In this document: piece after piece, positions 51,752-61,145 of the stretch
Numbering within the stretch: the first letter of the stretch is position 1
How the letters are laid out: each line of letters opens with the position of its first letter
NCBI GenBank assembly: GCA_023255735.1
Contig: JAGDVP010000022.1
Span: 24,851-88,850, forward strand
From: Halothiobacillus sp.
GTDB taxonomy: Bacteria > Pseudomonadota > Gammaproteobacteria > Halothiobacillales > Halothiobacillaceae
Length of the DNA: 64,000 nt
Direction of reading: 5' to 3'
Program-made: the position numbers and the translations under genes
The notes under the pieces: model-generated
What the model was told of the DNA's origin: nothing
Seen by the model: only the letters and a program-made list of their open reading frames with translations
Database searches by the model: none

Positions 51752-53536
51752 TTAGGGCGTTTCTGTTAATTGTGCATCAGCTAACACCAAGCGGCGCTCA
51801 TGCAGCGCGCGCAGGGTGGCGCGATGCCCGACACTGACCACCGTCATACTGGGCATCAGCGTGAAAATCAGCTGATACAGTGCCTGTTCGCTCGGCTCAT
51901 CTAGAGCCGAGGTTGCTTCATCCATAAACACCAATTGGGGCTGTTGCAACATAATGCGCGCTACGGCAATGCGCTGTTGTTCACCCAAAGATAAAATTTG
52001 CGGCCAAGGCTCAATGGCATCGAGCATGTCGCCCAAGGCGGGCAAACCTACCTGCGCTAAAATCTCAAGCAAAATGTCATCGGCGGTGGTGTTGGCCGCC
52101 TGCGGGTACAGCAGCACGTCGCGCAAGCTGCCTAAGGGCAGGTACGGTCGCTGCGGTAAGAATAAGGTGTGCGCCCCGGCTGGCATGGCCACCTGCCCCT
52201 GCCCAAATGGCCAAATACCCGCCAGCCCGCGCAGCAAGGTGCTTTTACCGGCACCCGACGCCCCCATAATGAGCAAATGCTCGCCCGGCATTACGCTTAA
52301 ATTAAGCTGATTAATCAAGGGGCGGCCATTGGGTAGCAAGACAGATAACCCGTGTACCGTTAGCGCGGCCGCGTCATCTTTTGCAAGATCCGAGCGTTTA
52401 ATCTGAACTTCATTTTGGTGAAGCGTTTCAAGGGTGGCCACTTGGCGGCGAAAGCCTTGCAGACGATCCACCACCGCATGCCATTGGGCAAAATTGTCAT
52501 AGCTCTGGGCAATGTACGCAAATGCACTTTGAACATTGCCAAAGGCAGAGCTCACTTGCATTAAAAAACCCAAAGGCACCGCTTTGGTGAAATAGGCAGC
52601 AGCAGCCGCTAAAAATGGCAAAATCACCGCCACTTGGCTGAAGTAACTGCTAAACCAGTTAAAGCGTTTTTGTCTTAAAATCAGCCGTTTATAATTATCA
52701 AACACCCGATCAAACCGATCGGTAAATAAGGCCTGCTCTTTGTGCTCGCCCCCATAAAAGGCCACGGCCTCGCTGTTTTCCCGCAACCGCACTAGGCTAA
52801 AACGAAAATCGGCTTGCAAACGCTGTTGATTAAAATTAAGCCAAATCAGCGGATTACCCACTTTGGCTGCCACCCAAGTCCAGGCCACCGCATAGATCAG
52901 CGCCACCCAAACCAAAAAACCAGGAATATGGTGCTCAACACCCCCCCAAGGAATCACAACCTTGGATGACAACACCCAGAGCAAGCCCACAAACGCCACC
53001 AAATTGGCCACCGAACTCAAAATGCCGGTAAACAAGCTCGTGGTGAGCTGCGAGAACATATTCAAATCATCGGCAATGCGTTGATCGGGGTTATCTTGCC
53101 CACGCTGAAAAACCTCCATGTGGTAATAGGTTTGCGCCGATAAATAGCGAGCGAGGTAATCGCCCGTGAGCCAGCGCCGCCAGCGTAAATCCAAGAGTTG
53201 CGAGAGATACGTTTGATAGACACTCAACGCAATGGCACCAAACGCCAGCAAGGCAAATTCGCCAAGAAGCTTCCAAAACCCGGGTTGATCGTAATTTTGC
53301 AGGGCATTGTAAAAACGATTGTACCAGTCGGTTATTTGCAGATTAATGGTCACCAGCAGCAAGGTGGTTGCAATAATCGCCAAAAGAAAGCCCCGCGCTT
53401 TCCAGCGGTCTTCTGAGTGCATAAAGTACGGTTTGGCTAACGCCCAAACGGTGGCAAAAAACGCCCGATTAAATCGGCGGGGTTGCAAGGCCAAGGCGCT
53501 GATGCCCGGTGCGGTGTCTTTAGGATCGAGTTGCAT
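51752..53536 (-). CDS. YddA/SbmA-BacA-type ABC transporter (permease-ATPase fusion)
   Basis: About 594 residues. I take the ATG at 53536 (MQLDPKDTAPG), with GGAA six bases upstream; the frame continues into the palindromic element but that part is not protein-like. The N-terminal half has six helices and the SbmA_BacA motifs (DWYNRFYNALQNYDQPGFWK, LRWRRWLTGDYLARYL, RGQDNPDQRIADDLNMF). The C-terminal ATPase has Walker A (GASGAGKSTLLRGLAGIW), LSLGEQQRIAVARI and Walker B (LVFMDEATSALDEPSE). Such proteins move peptides or vitamin B12-like substrates across the inner membrane. A 285-base inverted-repeat element ends 28 bases upstream of the start. Confidence 0.9.
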   Translation of the reverse strand: MQLDPKDTAPGISALALQPRRFNRAFFATVWALAKPYFMHSEDRWKARGFLLAIIATTLLLVTINLQITDWYNRFYNALQNYDQPGFWKLLGEFALLAFGAIALSVYQTYLSQLLDLRWRRWLTGDYLARYLSAQTYYHMEVFQRGQDNPDQRIADDLNMFSQLTTSLFTGILSSVANLVAFVGLLWVLSSKVVIPWGGVEHHIPGFLVWVALIYAVAWTWVAAKVGNPLIWLNFNQQRLQADFRFSLVRLRENSEAVAFYGGEHKEQALFTDRFDRVFDNYKRLILRQKRFNWFSSYFSQVAVILPFLAAAAAYFTKAVPLGFLMQVSSAFGNVQSAFAYIAQSYDNFAQWHAVVDRLQGFRRQVATLETLHQNEVQIKRSDLAKDDAAALTVHGLSVLLPNGRPLINQLNLSVMPGEHLLIMGASGAGKSTLLRGLAGIWPFGQGQVAMPAGAHTLFLPQRPYLPLGSLRDVLLYPQAANTTADDILLEILAQVGLPALGDMLDAIEPWPQILSLGEQQRIAVARIMLQQPQLVFMDEATSALDEPSEQALYQLIFTLMPSMTVVSVGHRATLRALHERRLVLADAQLTETP

Positions 53537-53563
53537 GAACGTTCCGTTGTGTAAGTTGGCTTT

Positions 53564-53848
53564 AAGGAACTTCTGATTAAATCCAACGTGAACCGAGTTG
53601 GAGCCCGAAGGCGCAAAACAAGGCTTCAGGCCGCCGCTCAACGTTATTCGTTGATGCCAAGGCCTAAAGTTAAGTGTTGCGCCCTTGTGAATAGACTCGG
53701 GGGCGGCAACCCTTAGAGCCGGGGTTTTGCGGGCGATCCGCGTTGTTGCGGCGCTGCCGAAGGGAATAACCATTCCCTACGCACCGCGCCTAGCGGCTCA
53801 TCCCGCGAAACCCCGTCTCGGCCACGGGGATTTAATCAGAGGTTCCTT
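53564..53848. mobile_element. MITE-like palindromic element with 21-bp terminal inverted repeats (copy B)
   Basis: Left end AAGGAACTTCTGATTAAATCC (53564-53584, 21 bases, first 20: AAGGAACTTCTGATTAAATC) is the reverse complement of the right end 53828-53848 with one mismatch. Inside are a TTATT-loop hairpin (53639-53653), a 18-base stem (53716-53733 with 53802-53819, one mismatch and one G-T pair) and a GGGAAT-aacc-ATTCCC hairpin (53762-53777). It encodes no protein. No clear target duplication is seen. Copy A at 32361 shares its central blocks. Confidence 0.75.
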
Positions 53849-53918
53849 GACTACGAGTCGTAATGCGGCATTGAGGTTCCCTAATTATGAAGCCCTTTAA
53901 TCTATCACGCACTTTCAA
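53849..53918. other. Short spacer between element and lnt
   Basis: Contains a second GAGGTTCC (53872-53879) resembling the element's right end. No terminator for lnt is visible. Confidence 0.4.
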
Positions 53919-55505
53919 TCAAATCGCCAATTTACGCGCTTTTAACCTGAACCCTGCCACACCGGCCAAAGCCAACAAACTTAAAAAAATAATCGGCCAC
54001 GATTGCAGCCAATAAAACGGGGTGCTGCCTTGATACGGCTGAATGGTACCCACCAGCACGCCTTGCTCATTGACCCCAAGTTTTTGCACGATGCGCCCCT
54101 GTGCATCAATAAAGGCAGAGATGCCCGTATTAGTGGCGCGCGCCATGGGGCGTCCAAATTCTTGCGCCCGCACTTGGGCCATTTGCAAATTTTGATGCGG
54201 GGCAAAGCTGTCCCCAAACCAAGAATCATTCGATACGTTTACCAAAAAACCGGCATCGGGCAAACTCATTCGAATATCGCGGGCAAAATCGGCTTCATAA
54301 CAGATTGAAGCCCCCACTTTGATGCCTTGCACTTGCGGCAGGGGCTGGTTTGGAGCGCCGGGGCTTAAATCCGACATGGGGATGTCGATCATGCCGGCAA
54401 ATAAATCAATAATTGGCCGCAAGGGCATGTATTCGCTAAACGGCACCAGGTGGACTTTTCGATGCAGGCCGACCGCATCGGGCACGCCGATGAGCGTATT
54501 GTAATAACGCCCTTGTGCATCTTGCGTGAAAGCGCCGACTAAAAAATCCTGATGATGGGTTTTTGCGCGATCATCCAATATTTTTTGGAACCAATCTAAA
54601 TCACTGAATACATCGGGGATGGCGGTTTCAGGCCAAATGACTAAAGACACCGGTCCCATTTGCTCGGTAAGGGCCACATAAGTTTGCAGGGTTTTATTGA
54701 GAAAAGCCGGATCAAATTTTTGCATTTGCGGCACATTGGCCTGCGCGATGCCGACCGAAAGTGGGTTTGCGGTGGGATGCGTCCATGCCACGCGCCCAAG
54801 CAAGCTCCCCAAACCGAGAAAAAATACGAGCGAGCCCAGCAGCCATAATGCAGGCTCATACGTCATTTTTGGCGACAACTTGGGCGCCAAACCCAAACGC
54901 GGCACAAACCAAGCCAGCAAGCCTGCCAACACCACCACGATAAAACTAACCCCATATTCACCCACTATGGGCAAAAATCCACCCAGCGGGCTCGCCGTTT
55001 GCGCGATGCCTAAATCCAGCCAGGGAAAACCGCTAAACACCCAGCCACGCAGCCATTCAAAAAATACCCAGCTACCCGTGAATGCAGCAATTTGTCGGCC
55101 ACCTAGGTTGCCCCCAGCGGCAGAGTTGCCACCGCTCACCCATTGGGCGAGCCACGCGGTTAAGCCTAGATAAATCGCGACAAGGGCGGCAAAAATAAAG
55201 GTGATAAGGGTGGCGAGCGGCGCAACTGCCCCACCGAACAGGGTAAAACTTTCATAAAGCCAGCTCACCCCGACACCAAATTGGCCCAAACCGAACACCC
55301 AGCCCAAAACAAAGGCTCGGCGGGGCGCGCAGCCTTGGAGCAGCAGCAAGAGCAGTGCGGGGCTTAAAAGGCTGAGCGGCCAAAATCCCACCGGGGCAAA
55401 CGCCAACGGCAAGGCGGCACCGGCCAATAATGCGATAAGCAAACGCCCGCGATAGTGGATGCACGGCACGCCGAGTGCGGCGCCGGAGGGGCTTAATCGC
55501 GTCAT
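53919..55505 (-). CDS. lnt: Apolipoprotein N-acyltransferase Lnt
   Basis: 528 residues. Six membrane helices in the first half (LALLAGAALPLAFAPVGFWP and others) precede the nitrilase-like domain with the catalytic set: Glu in VIWPETAIPD, Lys in RKVHLVPFSEYMP and Cys in GASICYEADFAR. It N-acylates lipoprotein cysteines in the inner membrane. Its ATG begins directly after the corC stop with no gap. Last gene of the miaB operon. Confidence 0.96.
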   Translation of the reverse strand: MTRLSPSGAALGVPCIHYRGRLLIALLAGAALPLAFAPVGFWPLSLLSPALLLLLLQGCAPRRAFVLGWVFGLGQFGVGVSWLYESFTLFGGAVAPLATLITFIFAALVAIYLGLTAWLAQWVSGGNSAAGGNLGGRQIAAFTGSWVFFEWLRGWVFSGFPWLDLGIAQTASPLGGFLPIVGEYGVSFIVVVLAGLLAWFVPRLGLAPKLSPKMTYEPALWLLGSLVFFLGLGSLLGRVAWTHPTANPLSVGIAQANVPQMQKFDPAFLNKTLQTYVALTEQMGPVSLVIWPETAIPDVFSDLDWFQKILDDRAKTHHQDFLVGAFTQDAQGRYYNTLIGVPDAVGLHRKVHLVPFSEYMPLRPIIDLFAGMIDIPMSDLSPGAPNQPLPQVQGIKVGASICYEADFARDIRMSLPDAGFLVNVSNDSWFGDSFAPHQNLQMAQVRAQEFGRPMARATNTGISAFIDAQGRIVQKLGVNEQGVLVGTIQPYQGSTPFYWLQSWPIIFLSLLALAGVAGFRLKARKLAI

Positions 55506-56402
55506 TTAAGTTTGAACAGCCGCGTCATCAGAATCCCGTTGGGCAGCGGTGAGGGTGGTGACCAGCAGCAGATGCAAGCGCCGTTTATCGGCACCCAAAA
55601 TTTTAAACTCGTAGCCGCCTAAACGTACCACCTCGCCCCGACGCGGCAGATGCCCCAACTCGTGGGTGATTAATCCGCCGATCGTATCGTATTCATCATC
55701 GGGGAAATGGGTTGCAAAGTGATCGTTGAACTCATCAATCGGTGTTAATGCGCGCACTGTGAATCGATTCGGCGCTTGTTCACGAATGTGAATGCGGGTT
55801 TCGGTGTCGTATTCATCATCGATATCACCGACAATTTCTTCCAGCACATCTTCAATCGTCACCAAGCCTGCCACACCGCCGAACTCATCAAGCACCACAG
55901 CCATATGCGTGCGCGTGAGCCTAAATTCAGCCAGCAGCGCATCTAACCGCTTGCTTTCAGGCACGAACATCACGCTGCGCATGTGGCTGCGCAAATCAAA
56001 GCGATTAAATGCCTCAGGTGAAGGATCGCTGGCATAAAAATGCAAAAGCTCTTTGGCGAGCAACACACCGACCACCTCATCTCGATTTTCTAAAATCACC
56101 GGATAACGGGAATGCCCTGTTTCGGCAATTTCGGCCAGAATTTCCGGCAAGGTGGCGGTCGCTTCCAGCACATCCATTTGCCCGCGCGGAATCATCGCAT
56201 CGCGCACGCGCGATTGGTGAAACGCCAAGACCGAATCAATTAAATTCAAGGCTGAGGTGGGGATAATTTCTTTATCTGCCGCCACTTTGGCTACATTAAG
56301 AACATCCGCCACGTTGCCGATTTGATTTAGGCACCATTGTTGGCGCAGCCGACTAAACCACCCGGGTTCCGCGCTGCGCGAGGGACTCGACTCATCGTCC
56401 AT
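55506..56402 (-). CDS. corC: CorC-type CBS-domain transporter-associated protein
   Basis: 298 residues without membrane helices. Two CBS domains (VRDAMIPRGQMDVLEATATL, ILENRDEVVGVLLAKELLHF, LRSHMRSVMFVPESKRLDAL, THMAVVLDEFGGVAGLVTIED) precede the CorC_HlyC domain (FTVRALTPIDEFNDHFATHF, GEVVRLGGYEFKILGADKRR). Linked to Mg/Co efflux. It lies between ybeY and lnt as in E. coli. Confidence 0.94.
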   Translation of the reverse strand: MDDESSPSRSAEPGWFSRLRQQWCLNQIGNVADVLNVAKVAADKEIIPTSALNLIDSVLAFHQSRVRDAMIPRGQMDVLEATATLPEILAEIAETGHSRYPVILENRDEVVGVLLAKELLHFYASDPSPEAFNRFDLRSHMRSVMFVPESKRLDALLAEFRLTRTHMAVVLDEFGGVAGLVTIEDVLEEIVGDIDDEYDTETRIHIREQAPNRFTVRALTPIDEFNDHFATHFPDDEYDTIGGLITHELGHLPRRGEVVRLGGYEFKILGADKRRLHLLLVTTLTAAQRDSDDAAVQT

Positions 56403-56434
56403 TGTGATTATCCATAAGGGTTACACGCACTGTA

Positions 56435-56935
56435 TTATTCATTCAATTCAAGATAAGGATTGGCAAACCCCAGTTGATGCAGGGCAATAATTTCTCGCGA
56501 TTCCATCGCCTCGGCATCAGCCAGTGTTTCATGATCAAACCCCAATAAATGCAGCACGCCATGAATGACCAAATGCGCCGTGTGCGCGGGCACGGTTTTT
56601 TGCTGGGCGCGCGCCTCGGCAATCACCACGGGCTGGCAGATGACTAAATCGCCTAGGTAGTCCGGCTCATCTTTCAATGCGTGCGCATCAATCCCCGAGG
56701 GCGCTTCATAGGGGAATGAAAGCACATTGGTTGCGTAATTTTTATGACGATAGTGAAAATTTAATTCTTGCGCCTCATCAAGATCAACAAACCGAATCGT
56801 GAGCGCGCAAGCTGATACGTAAGGCGCCACCTTGAGCGCGCTATCAGCCCAAGTCACCAAGCGCGCATGGCCGGGGCAGCGCTCAACGCTGGCTTTTTGG
56901 CGATAAATTGTCATCAACCCAAGCGCATCGCTCAT
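56435..56935 (-). CDS. ybeY: Endoribonuclease YbeY (16S rRNA maturation)
   Basis: 166 residues. The zinc motif HGxLHLxGxDH is seen in HLVIHGVLHLLGFDHETL, and the YRHKNYATNVLSFPYE segment is the second conserved block. It processes the 3' end of 16S rRNA and takes part in ribosome quality control. Its ATG overlaps the phoH stop (ATGA). Confidence 0.96.
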   Translation of the reverse strand: MSDALGLMTIYRQKASVERCPGHARLVTWADSALKVAPYVSACALTIRFVDLDEAQELNFHYRHKNYATNVLSFPYEAPSGIDAHALKDEPDYLGDLVICQPVVIAEARAQQKTVPAHTAHLVIHGVLHLLGFDHETLADAEAMESREIIALHQLGFANPYLELNE

Positions 56936-57915
56936 AAGCCGCCCCGGGATTGGGCATCTCGGTGCTCGTAGGCGTTCACAATTTGCATCACCATGGGGTG
57001 GCGCACCACATCGCGCGCCTGAAAAAAAGTGAATCCAATCGTCGAAATATCTGCCAATACGTCAATCGCATCGCGCAGCCCCGAGGTGACGCCGCGCGGC
57101 AAATCAATTTGGGTCACATCACCGGTCACCACCGCTTTACTGCCAAAACCAATGCGGGTTAGGAGCATTTTCATCTGTTCTACCGTGGTATTTTGCGCCT
57201 CGTCCAAAATCACAAACGATTCACTTAAGGTGCGCCCACGCATAAAAGCCAACGGGGCGACTTCGATCACTTGGCGTTCAATTAATTTAGTGACTTTATC
57301 AAAACCCAGCATTTCATAGAGCGCGTCATACATCGGGCGCAAATACGGATCAATTTTTTGCGCCAAATCGCCCGGTAAAAATCCGAGCTTCTCGCCCGCT
57401 TCAACCGCCGGGCGCACTAAAACAATACGCGCCACCGCGCCCCGCTCCAAGGCATCGACGGCACTGGCCACTGCAAGATAGGTTTTCCCCGTACCGGCGG
57501 GCCCTATGCCAAAGTTTAAATCAAACTGATTAATTGATTGCAAGTAGCTGATTTGCCTGGCGCCGCGCCCACGGATAATGCCGCGCGCACTGCGAATTTG
57601 CACCTCATCGGTGGGCTCTGAAACCGGGTCTTGCAATCCTGCGGCCTGAAGATACAAATTCACCCGTTCGGCATCAATCGATTCAAATTCAGAGAGCCGG
57701 TATAAATCGGTTAGCGCAAGCTCGGCCTGCTGTACCGCTTCATTCTGGCCAATCACCGCAAATGCCGCGCCCCGATGATTAATTTCAACCCCTAACCTGC
57801 GCTCAATCACGCGAAGATGGGCATCAATGGGTCCGGCTAAATTGGCTAATCGTGCGTTATCGACCGGCGTTAAAGAAAATGTTCGCCGCTCGGTTTGCCC
57901 CACAACCGCCGCCAT
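56932..57915 (-). CDS. ybeZ: PhoH-like ATPase YbeZ
   Basis: 327 residues. A short KH-like N-terminal part (LRVIERRLGVEINHRG) is followed by the PhoH ATPase: Walker A GPAGTGKTYLAVASAV, RPAVEAGEKLGFLPGDLAQKIDPY and Walker B FVILDEAQNTTVEQMKMLLT. It works with YbeY in RNA processing. Start overlaps the miaB stop (TAATG). Confidence 0.95.
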   Translation of the reverse strand: MAAVVGQTERRTFSLTPVDNARLANLAGPIDAHLRVIERRLGVEINHRGAAFAVIGQNEAVQQAELALTDLYRLSEFESIDAERVNLYLQAAGLQDPVSEPTDEVQIRSARGIIRGRGARQISYLQSINQFDLNFGIGPAGTGKTYLAVASAVDALERGAVARIVLVRPAVEAGEKLGFLPGDLAQKIDPYLRPMYDALYEMLGFDKVTKLIERQVIEVAPLAFMRGRTLSESFVILDEAQNTTVEQMKMLLTRIGFGSKAVVTGDVTQIDLPRGVTSGLRDAIDVLADISTIGFTFFQARDVVRHPMVMQIVNAYEHRDAQSRGGL

Positions 57916-59384
57916 TAACTTTGTGCCACTAAATGACGCGCGGCCGCCCGCGCTTGATCCATGGCATGGATGCCGATAAATTCTCCCCGCAAGGAATTGG
58001 GTTTGACTTCAAGGATGCGCACATCAACAAACAAGCCCACAAGCTCAGGGCGCGCTTTGAAAATCACACTGCGGTTATTTTCAGTTTTACCCACCAACTC
58101 CAGCGGGTCTTTTTTAGAGGGCCCTTCAACTAAAATGGTTTGCACGCTGCCCAACATGCCGCGCGAAATACTTTGGGCTTGCTCAATAATTTGGGCTTGC
58201 AGGCGATGCAGGCGGGCTTTTTTGACCGCCTCGGGTTGATCATCTGGCAAGCTTGCCGCCGGCGTGCCCGGCCTTGGGCTGTAAATAAAACTAAATGAAT
58301 GATCAAAATGGATCTCGGCAATCAGCCGCATCGTCGCTTCAAAATCTTCTTCGGTTTCACCGGGGAAACCAATAATAAAATCCGACGATAACGAAATACC
58401 CGGGCGCGCCGCCATGAGTTTTCTGAGCTTTGCCTTATATTCCAACACGGTATGACCGCGTTTCATTAACGCTAAAATTCGATCTGAACCTGCTTGTACC
58501 GGCAAATGCAAGTAAGCGGCTAATTTAGGCTCGCGGCGATAGGCCTCAATCAAGCGATCGGTGAATTCCACCGGATGCGAGGTGGTAAACCGAATACGGC
58601 CAATTCCATCAATCCGCGCGATGTATTCAATCAGCAAGGCCAAATCGGCAATTTGCCCATCGTGCATCACCCCGCGAAACGCATTGACGTTTTGCCCGAG
58701 CAAATTCACCTCGCGCACGCCCTGTTCGGCTAATTCAGCCACTTCTAAAATCACATCATCGAAGGGGCGCGAGATTTCCTCGCCGCGCGTGTAGGGCACA
58801 ACGCAAAAACTGCAATATTTAGAGCAGCCTTCCATAATCGAAACAAACGCCGTTACCCCATCAGCGCGCGGGGCGGGCAAATTATCGAATTTCTCGATTT
58901 CAGGGAATGAAATATCCACCACCGGCTTGCGGCTGGCTTCCACCTCGGCCACCATTTGCGGCAAGCGATGCAGGGTTTGAGGACCAAACACAATATCCAC
59001 ATAAGGCGCCCGAAGCCGAATCGCCGCGCCTTCTTGGCTGGCCACACAACCGCCCACGCCAATAATTAAATTCGGTTTTTTTTCTTTGAGCGCGCGCCAC
59101 TGCCCCAGTTGCGAGAACACTTTTTCTTGCGCTTTTTCGCGGATAGAACAGGTATTGAGCAACAACACATCCGCCTCATTGGGATCGGCGGTTTCAATAA
59201 ACCCTGAATTGGCACCCAATACATCCGCCATTTTGGCCGAGTCGTATTCGTTCATCTGGCAGCCCCAAGTTTTAATATGCAACTTGCGGGAAACTGCCAT
59301 CACAGGCGGCGATTCAGCCGTTAAGCCAGCCGCTTGGGCTAAAGCGCCATCACCAGCCAAAACATCATAAGGGGCAACGATCAC
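57915..59384 (-). CDS. miaB: tRNA-2-methylthio-N6-dimethylallyladenosine synthase MiaB
   Basis: About 489 residues from a GTG at 59384 with GGAG six bases upstream; the family usually begins at [20 protein letters not shown] (ATG at 59300, no ribosome site), and an ATG at 59420 is also open, so the start is uncertain. Landmarks: N-terminal cluster cysteines ([27 protein letters not shown]), radical-SAM motif CSKYCSFC in [20 protein letters not shown], and the C-terminal TRAM domain ([10 protein letters not shown]). It methylthiolates A37 of tRNAs. First gene of the operon. Confidence 0.94.
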   Translation of the reverse strand: MIVAPYDVLAGDGALAQAAGLTAESPPVMAVSRKLHIKTWGCQMNEYDSAKMADVLGANSGFIETADPNEADVLLLNTCSIREKAQEKVFSQLGQWRALKEKKPNLIIGVGGCVASQEGAAIRLRAPYVDIVFGPQTLHRLPQMVAEVEASRKPVVDISFPEIEKFDNLPAPRADGVTAFVSIMEGCSKYCSFCVVPYTRGEEISRPFDDVILEVAELAEQGVREVNLLGQNVNAFRGVMHDGQIADLALLIEYIARIDGIGRIRFTTSHPVEFTDRLIEAYRREPKLAAYLHLPVQAGSDRILALMKRGHTVLEYKAKLRKLMAARPGISLSSDFIIGFPGETEEDFEATMRLIAEIHFDHSFSFIYSPRPGTPAASLPDDQPEAVKKARLHRLQAQIIEQAQSISRGMLGSVQTILVEGPSKKDPLELVGKTENNRSVIFKARPELVGLFVDVRILEVKPNSLRGEFIGIHAMDQARAAARHLVAQS

Positions 59385-59562
59385 ACCGAACTCCAAAACC
59401 AAAAAAACGGCTGCAAACATAGCAGAAAATGGGAAATATATCCGAATAACATCACAGAATTACCCACTCTAAAGGCTCAATTCACACCAATATACGCATT
59501 AAATGAAGCAATTGCGCGACCGGCCCACCCCCTTCACCGACCGAGGCAAACCTGAACCCATT

Positions 59563-60549
59563 CTAAACGCTGGGCGATTTTGAGTGGCGAATCGCCATCA
59601 CAAGCAAGCCCGCCAGCAAGGAGGTGCCCAATAAAAACAAGTGCAAATTGATTGCCGCTGACAGCAGCATGGGGGCGGGTAAATTAAAGGGTTGCAACGC
59701 CAGCACCACACCGGCCTCAAAGGTGCCAAACCCACCTGGCGCGTGAATGGGCAGCACCGTAGTTAAATCGCCACCAATAGCCCCCGCGAGCGCCCCTGCC
59801 ACGGTGACAGGAGCTAAATTTTTTAATAAAAAAGCCAAGGTGAGTAATTTTATGAGCCAGTTCGCCCAGGTCCAGCCAAGGGTAGCCAAAAAGTGGCTAG
59901 GGGCGCTCGGCAAGCTATCGATGCTGGCCAGCAACCGGCTTTGCCATTGGCCGTTGGTGCGGCGAAGGATAAATTGGCGAATAGAGCCACGCGCCAAATA
60001 AACCAAAAACGGCGCGGGCACTAAAACTAAAACAGGCCACAGCCACGCATCGGTTAACCCCGTGCCCGCGCCGAACATACCCAGCACAGCGATTAAACCT
60101 AAAATCACAATGGCTTGTAAATCCAGCAACCGAAACCAGAGCAACACCGGCACGGTGCGCGTGGCGGGCAAGGCAAAATAGCGCTGCATCAAGACAGGAA
60201 AGCTAATTTCGCCCGTTCGCATGGGCAAAAAATTATTCAATAAAACATGCCAAGTGGATAATTTCAGCGTAAGCCAAAACTGCCCGCGCAGCTCATGCAT
60301 AAAATAGCGCTGAATCCGCACGGCGCGCAAAACATAACTTAACACCATAAACAGCAACGCCAAAATTAAGGCGTCGGGTGCCATGCGCAGCCAGGGCGCA
60401 ATGAGCTGGGCGGGGCCAATCCAAGCCACAACCAAACCCACCGCCAGCAAGACCAAAAGCCAAGCCAGCACGGGTTTTATTTGATTCACGTTTAGGTATT
60501 TTGGCATAAGGCTCATGCGATGCTGCGGCGATGGGGGAAATTTAGGCAT
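59563..60549 (-). CDS. UPF0104 / lysylphosphatidylglycerol-synthase-like membrane protein
   Basis: About 328 residues from the ATG at 60549 (MPKFPPSPQ); later ATGs at 60516 and 60507 are possible, while the frame open to 60684 would overlap holC. Eight or more helices. The family signature is visible in FLLSTWHVLLNNFLPMRTGEISFP (here LKLSTWHVLLNNFLPMRTGE) and in GDLTTVLPIHAPGGFGTFEAG. It belongs to the flippase-like domain of MprF/YbhN; a lipid substrate is likely but unidentified. No synthetase domain. Confidence 0.88.
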   Translation of the reverse strand: MPKFPPSPQHRMSLMPKYLNVNQIKPVLAWLLVLLAVGLVVAWIGPAQLIAPWLRMAPDALILALLFMVLSYVLRAVRIQRYFMHELRGQFWLTLKLSTWHVLLNNFLPMRTGEISFPVLMQRYFALPATRTVPVLLWFRLLDLQAIVILGLIAVLGMFGAGTGLTDAWLWPVLVLVPAPFLVYLARGSIRQFILRRTNGQWQSRLLASIDSLPSAPSHFLATLGWTWANWLIKLLTLAFLLKNLAPVTVAGALAGAIGGDLTTVLPIHAPGGFGTFEAGVVLALQPFNLPAPMLLSAAINLHLFLLGTSLLAGLLVMAIRHSKSPSV

Positions 60550-60663
60550 AATACGCGCACACTTTATCGCCGTCCCAACAACACTTAAATCATGATGCGA
60601 TAAATCAATCCGCACACGGGATCGGGCATGCGCCTTCACCCTCATGTTAAGAGAGCCTGTTTT

Positions 60664-61107
60664 ATGAGCGCCGTGATATTTCATTTAATTGATGATACCG
60701 ACCCGCAAGCCTATTGGTTTTATGCCGCCGAATTATGCGCGGCCGCCGCCGCTTGCGAGCGGATGACCTATGTGGTTTGCGCCAATCACGACCATGCCGA
60801 ACGCTTTGATGAATACCTTTGGGGCTACAAGGCCGATGCGTTTGTACCGCACACGGCCGATCCGGAAGATGTGGAACATGCGCCCTTATTTTTGGGGGTT
60901 GATCCCGCCGCGGGCGGCTTTGCCTATGTAATTAACCTATCCGGCGCGCCGATTGAGCGCGCAACTGAGCGCGAACAACTCGATGAGGTGATTGACCACC
61001 ATCCCGCCAATCGGGATGCTGCTCGCGCACGCTGGCGCGATTATCAGGCGGCAGGCGCCAAGCCGCAGCATCGGCAAATTACGCATGTCGAGATGGATGC
61101 GCCCTAA
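60664..61107 (+). CDS. holC: DNA polymerase III chi subunit
   Basis: About 147 residues from the ATG at 60664, with AGAGAG about nine bases upstream. IFHLIDDTDPQAYWFYAAEL, YVVCANHDHAERFDEYLWGY, FVPHTADPEDVEHAPLFLG, then LDEVIDHHPANRDAARARWR match HolC. It joins the clamp loader to SSB through psi. Precedes valS by 38 bases, the usual pairing; the usual pepA upstream is absent. Confidence 0.93.
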   Translation: MSAVIFHLIDDTDPQAYWFYAAELCAAAAACERMTYVVCANHDHAERFDEYLWGYKADAFVPHTADPEDVEHAPLFLGVDPAAGGFAYVINLSGAPIERATEREQLDEVIDHHPANRDAARARWRDYQAAGAKPQHRQITHVEMDAP

Positions 61108-61145
61108 CCCCGTTTTGTAATTTTTAATGAGTTAGATGATTCATA

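Noticed and set aside
53537..53773. Longer start for the ABC transporter running into the repeat element
   Set aside because: The extra 79 residues are the translation of the palindromic element and do not resemble the family N-terminus.
60550..60684. Extended start of the UPF0104 protein
   Set aside because: It would overlap the divergent holC start and lacks hydrophobic or family-like sequence.
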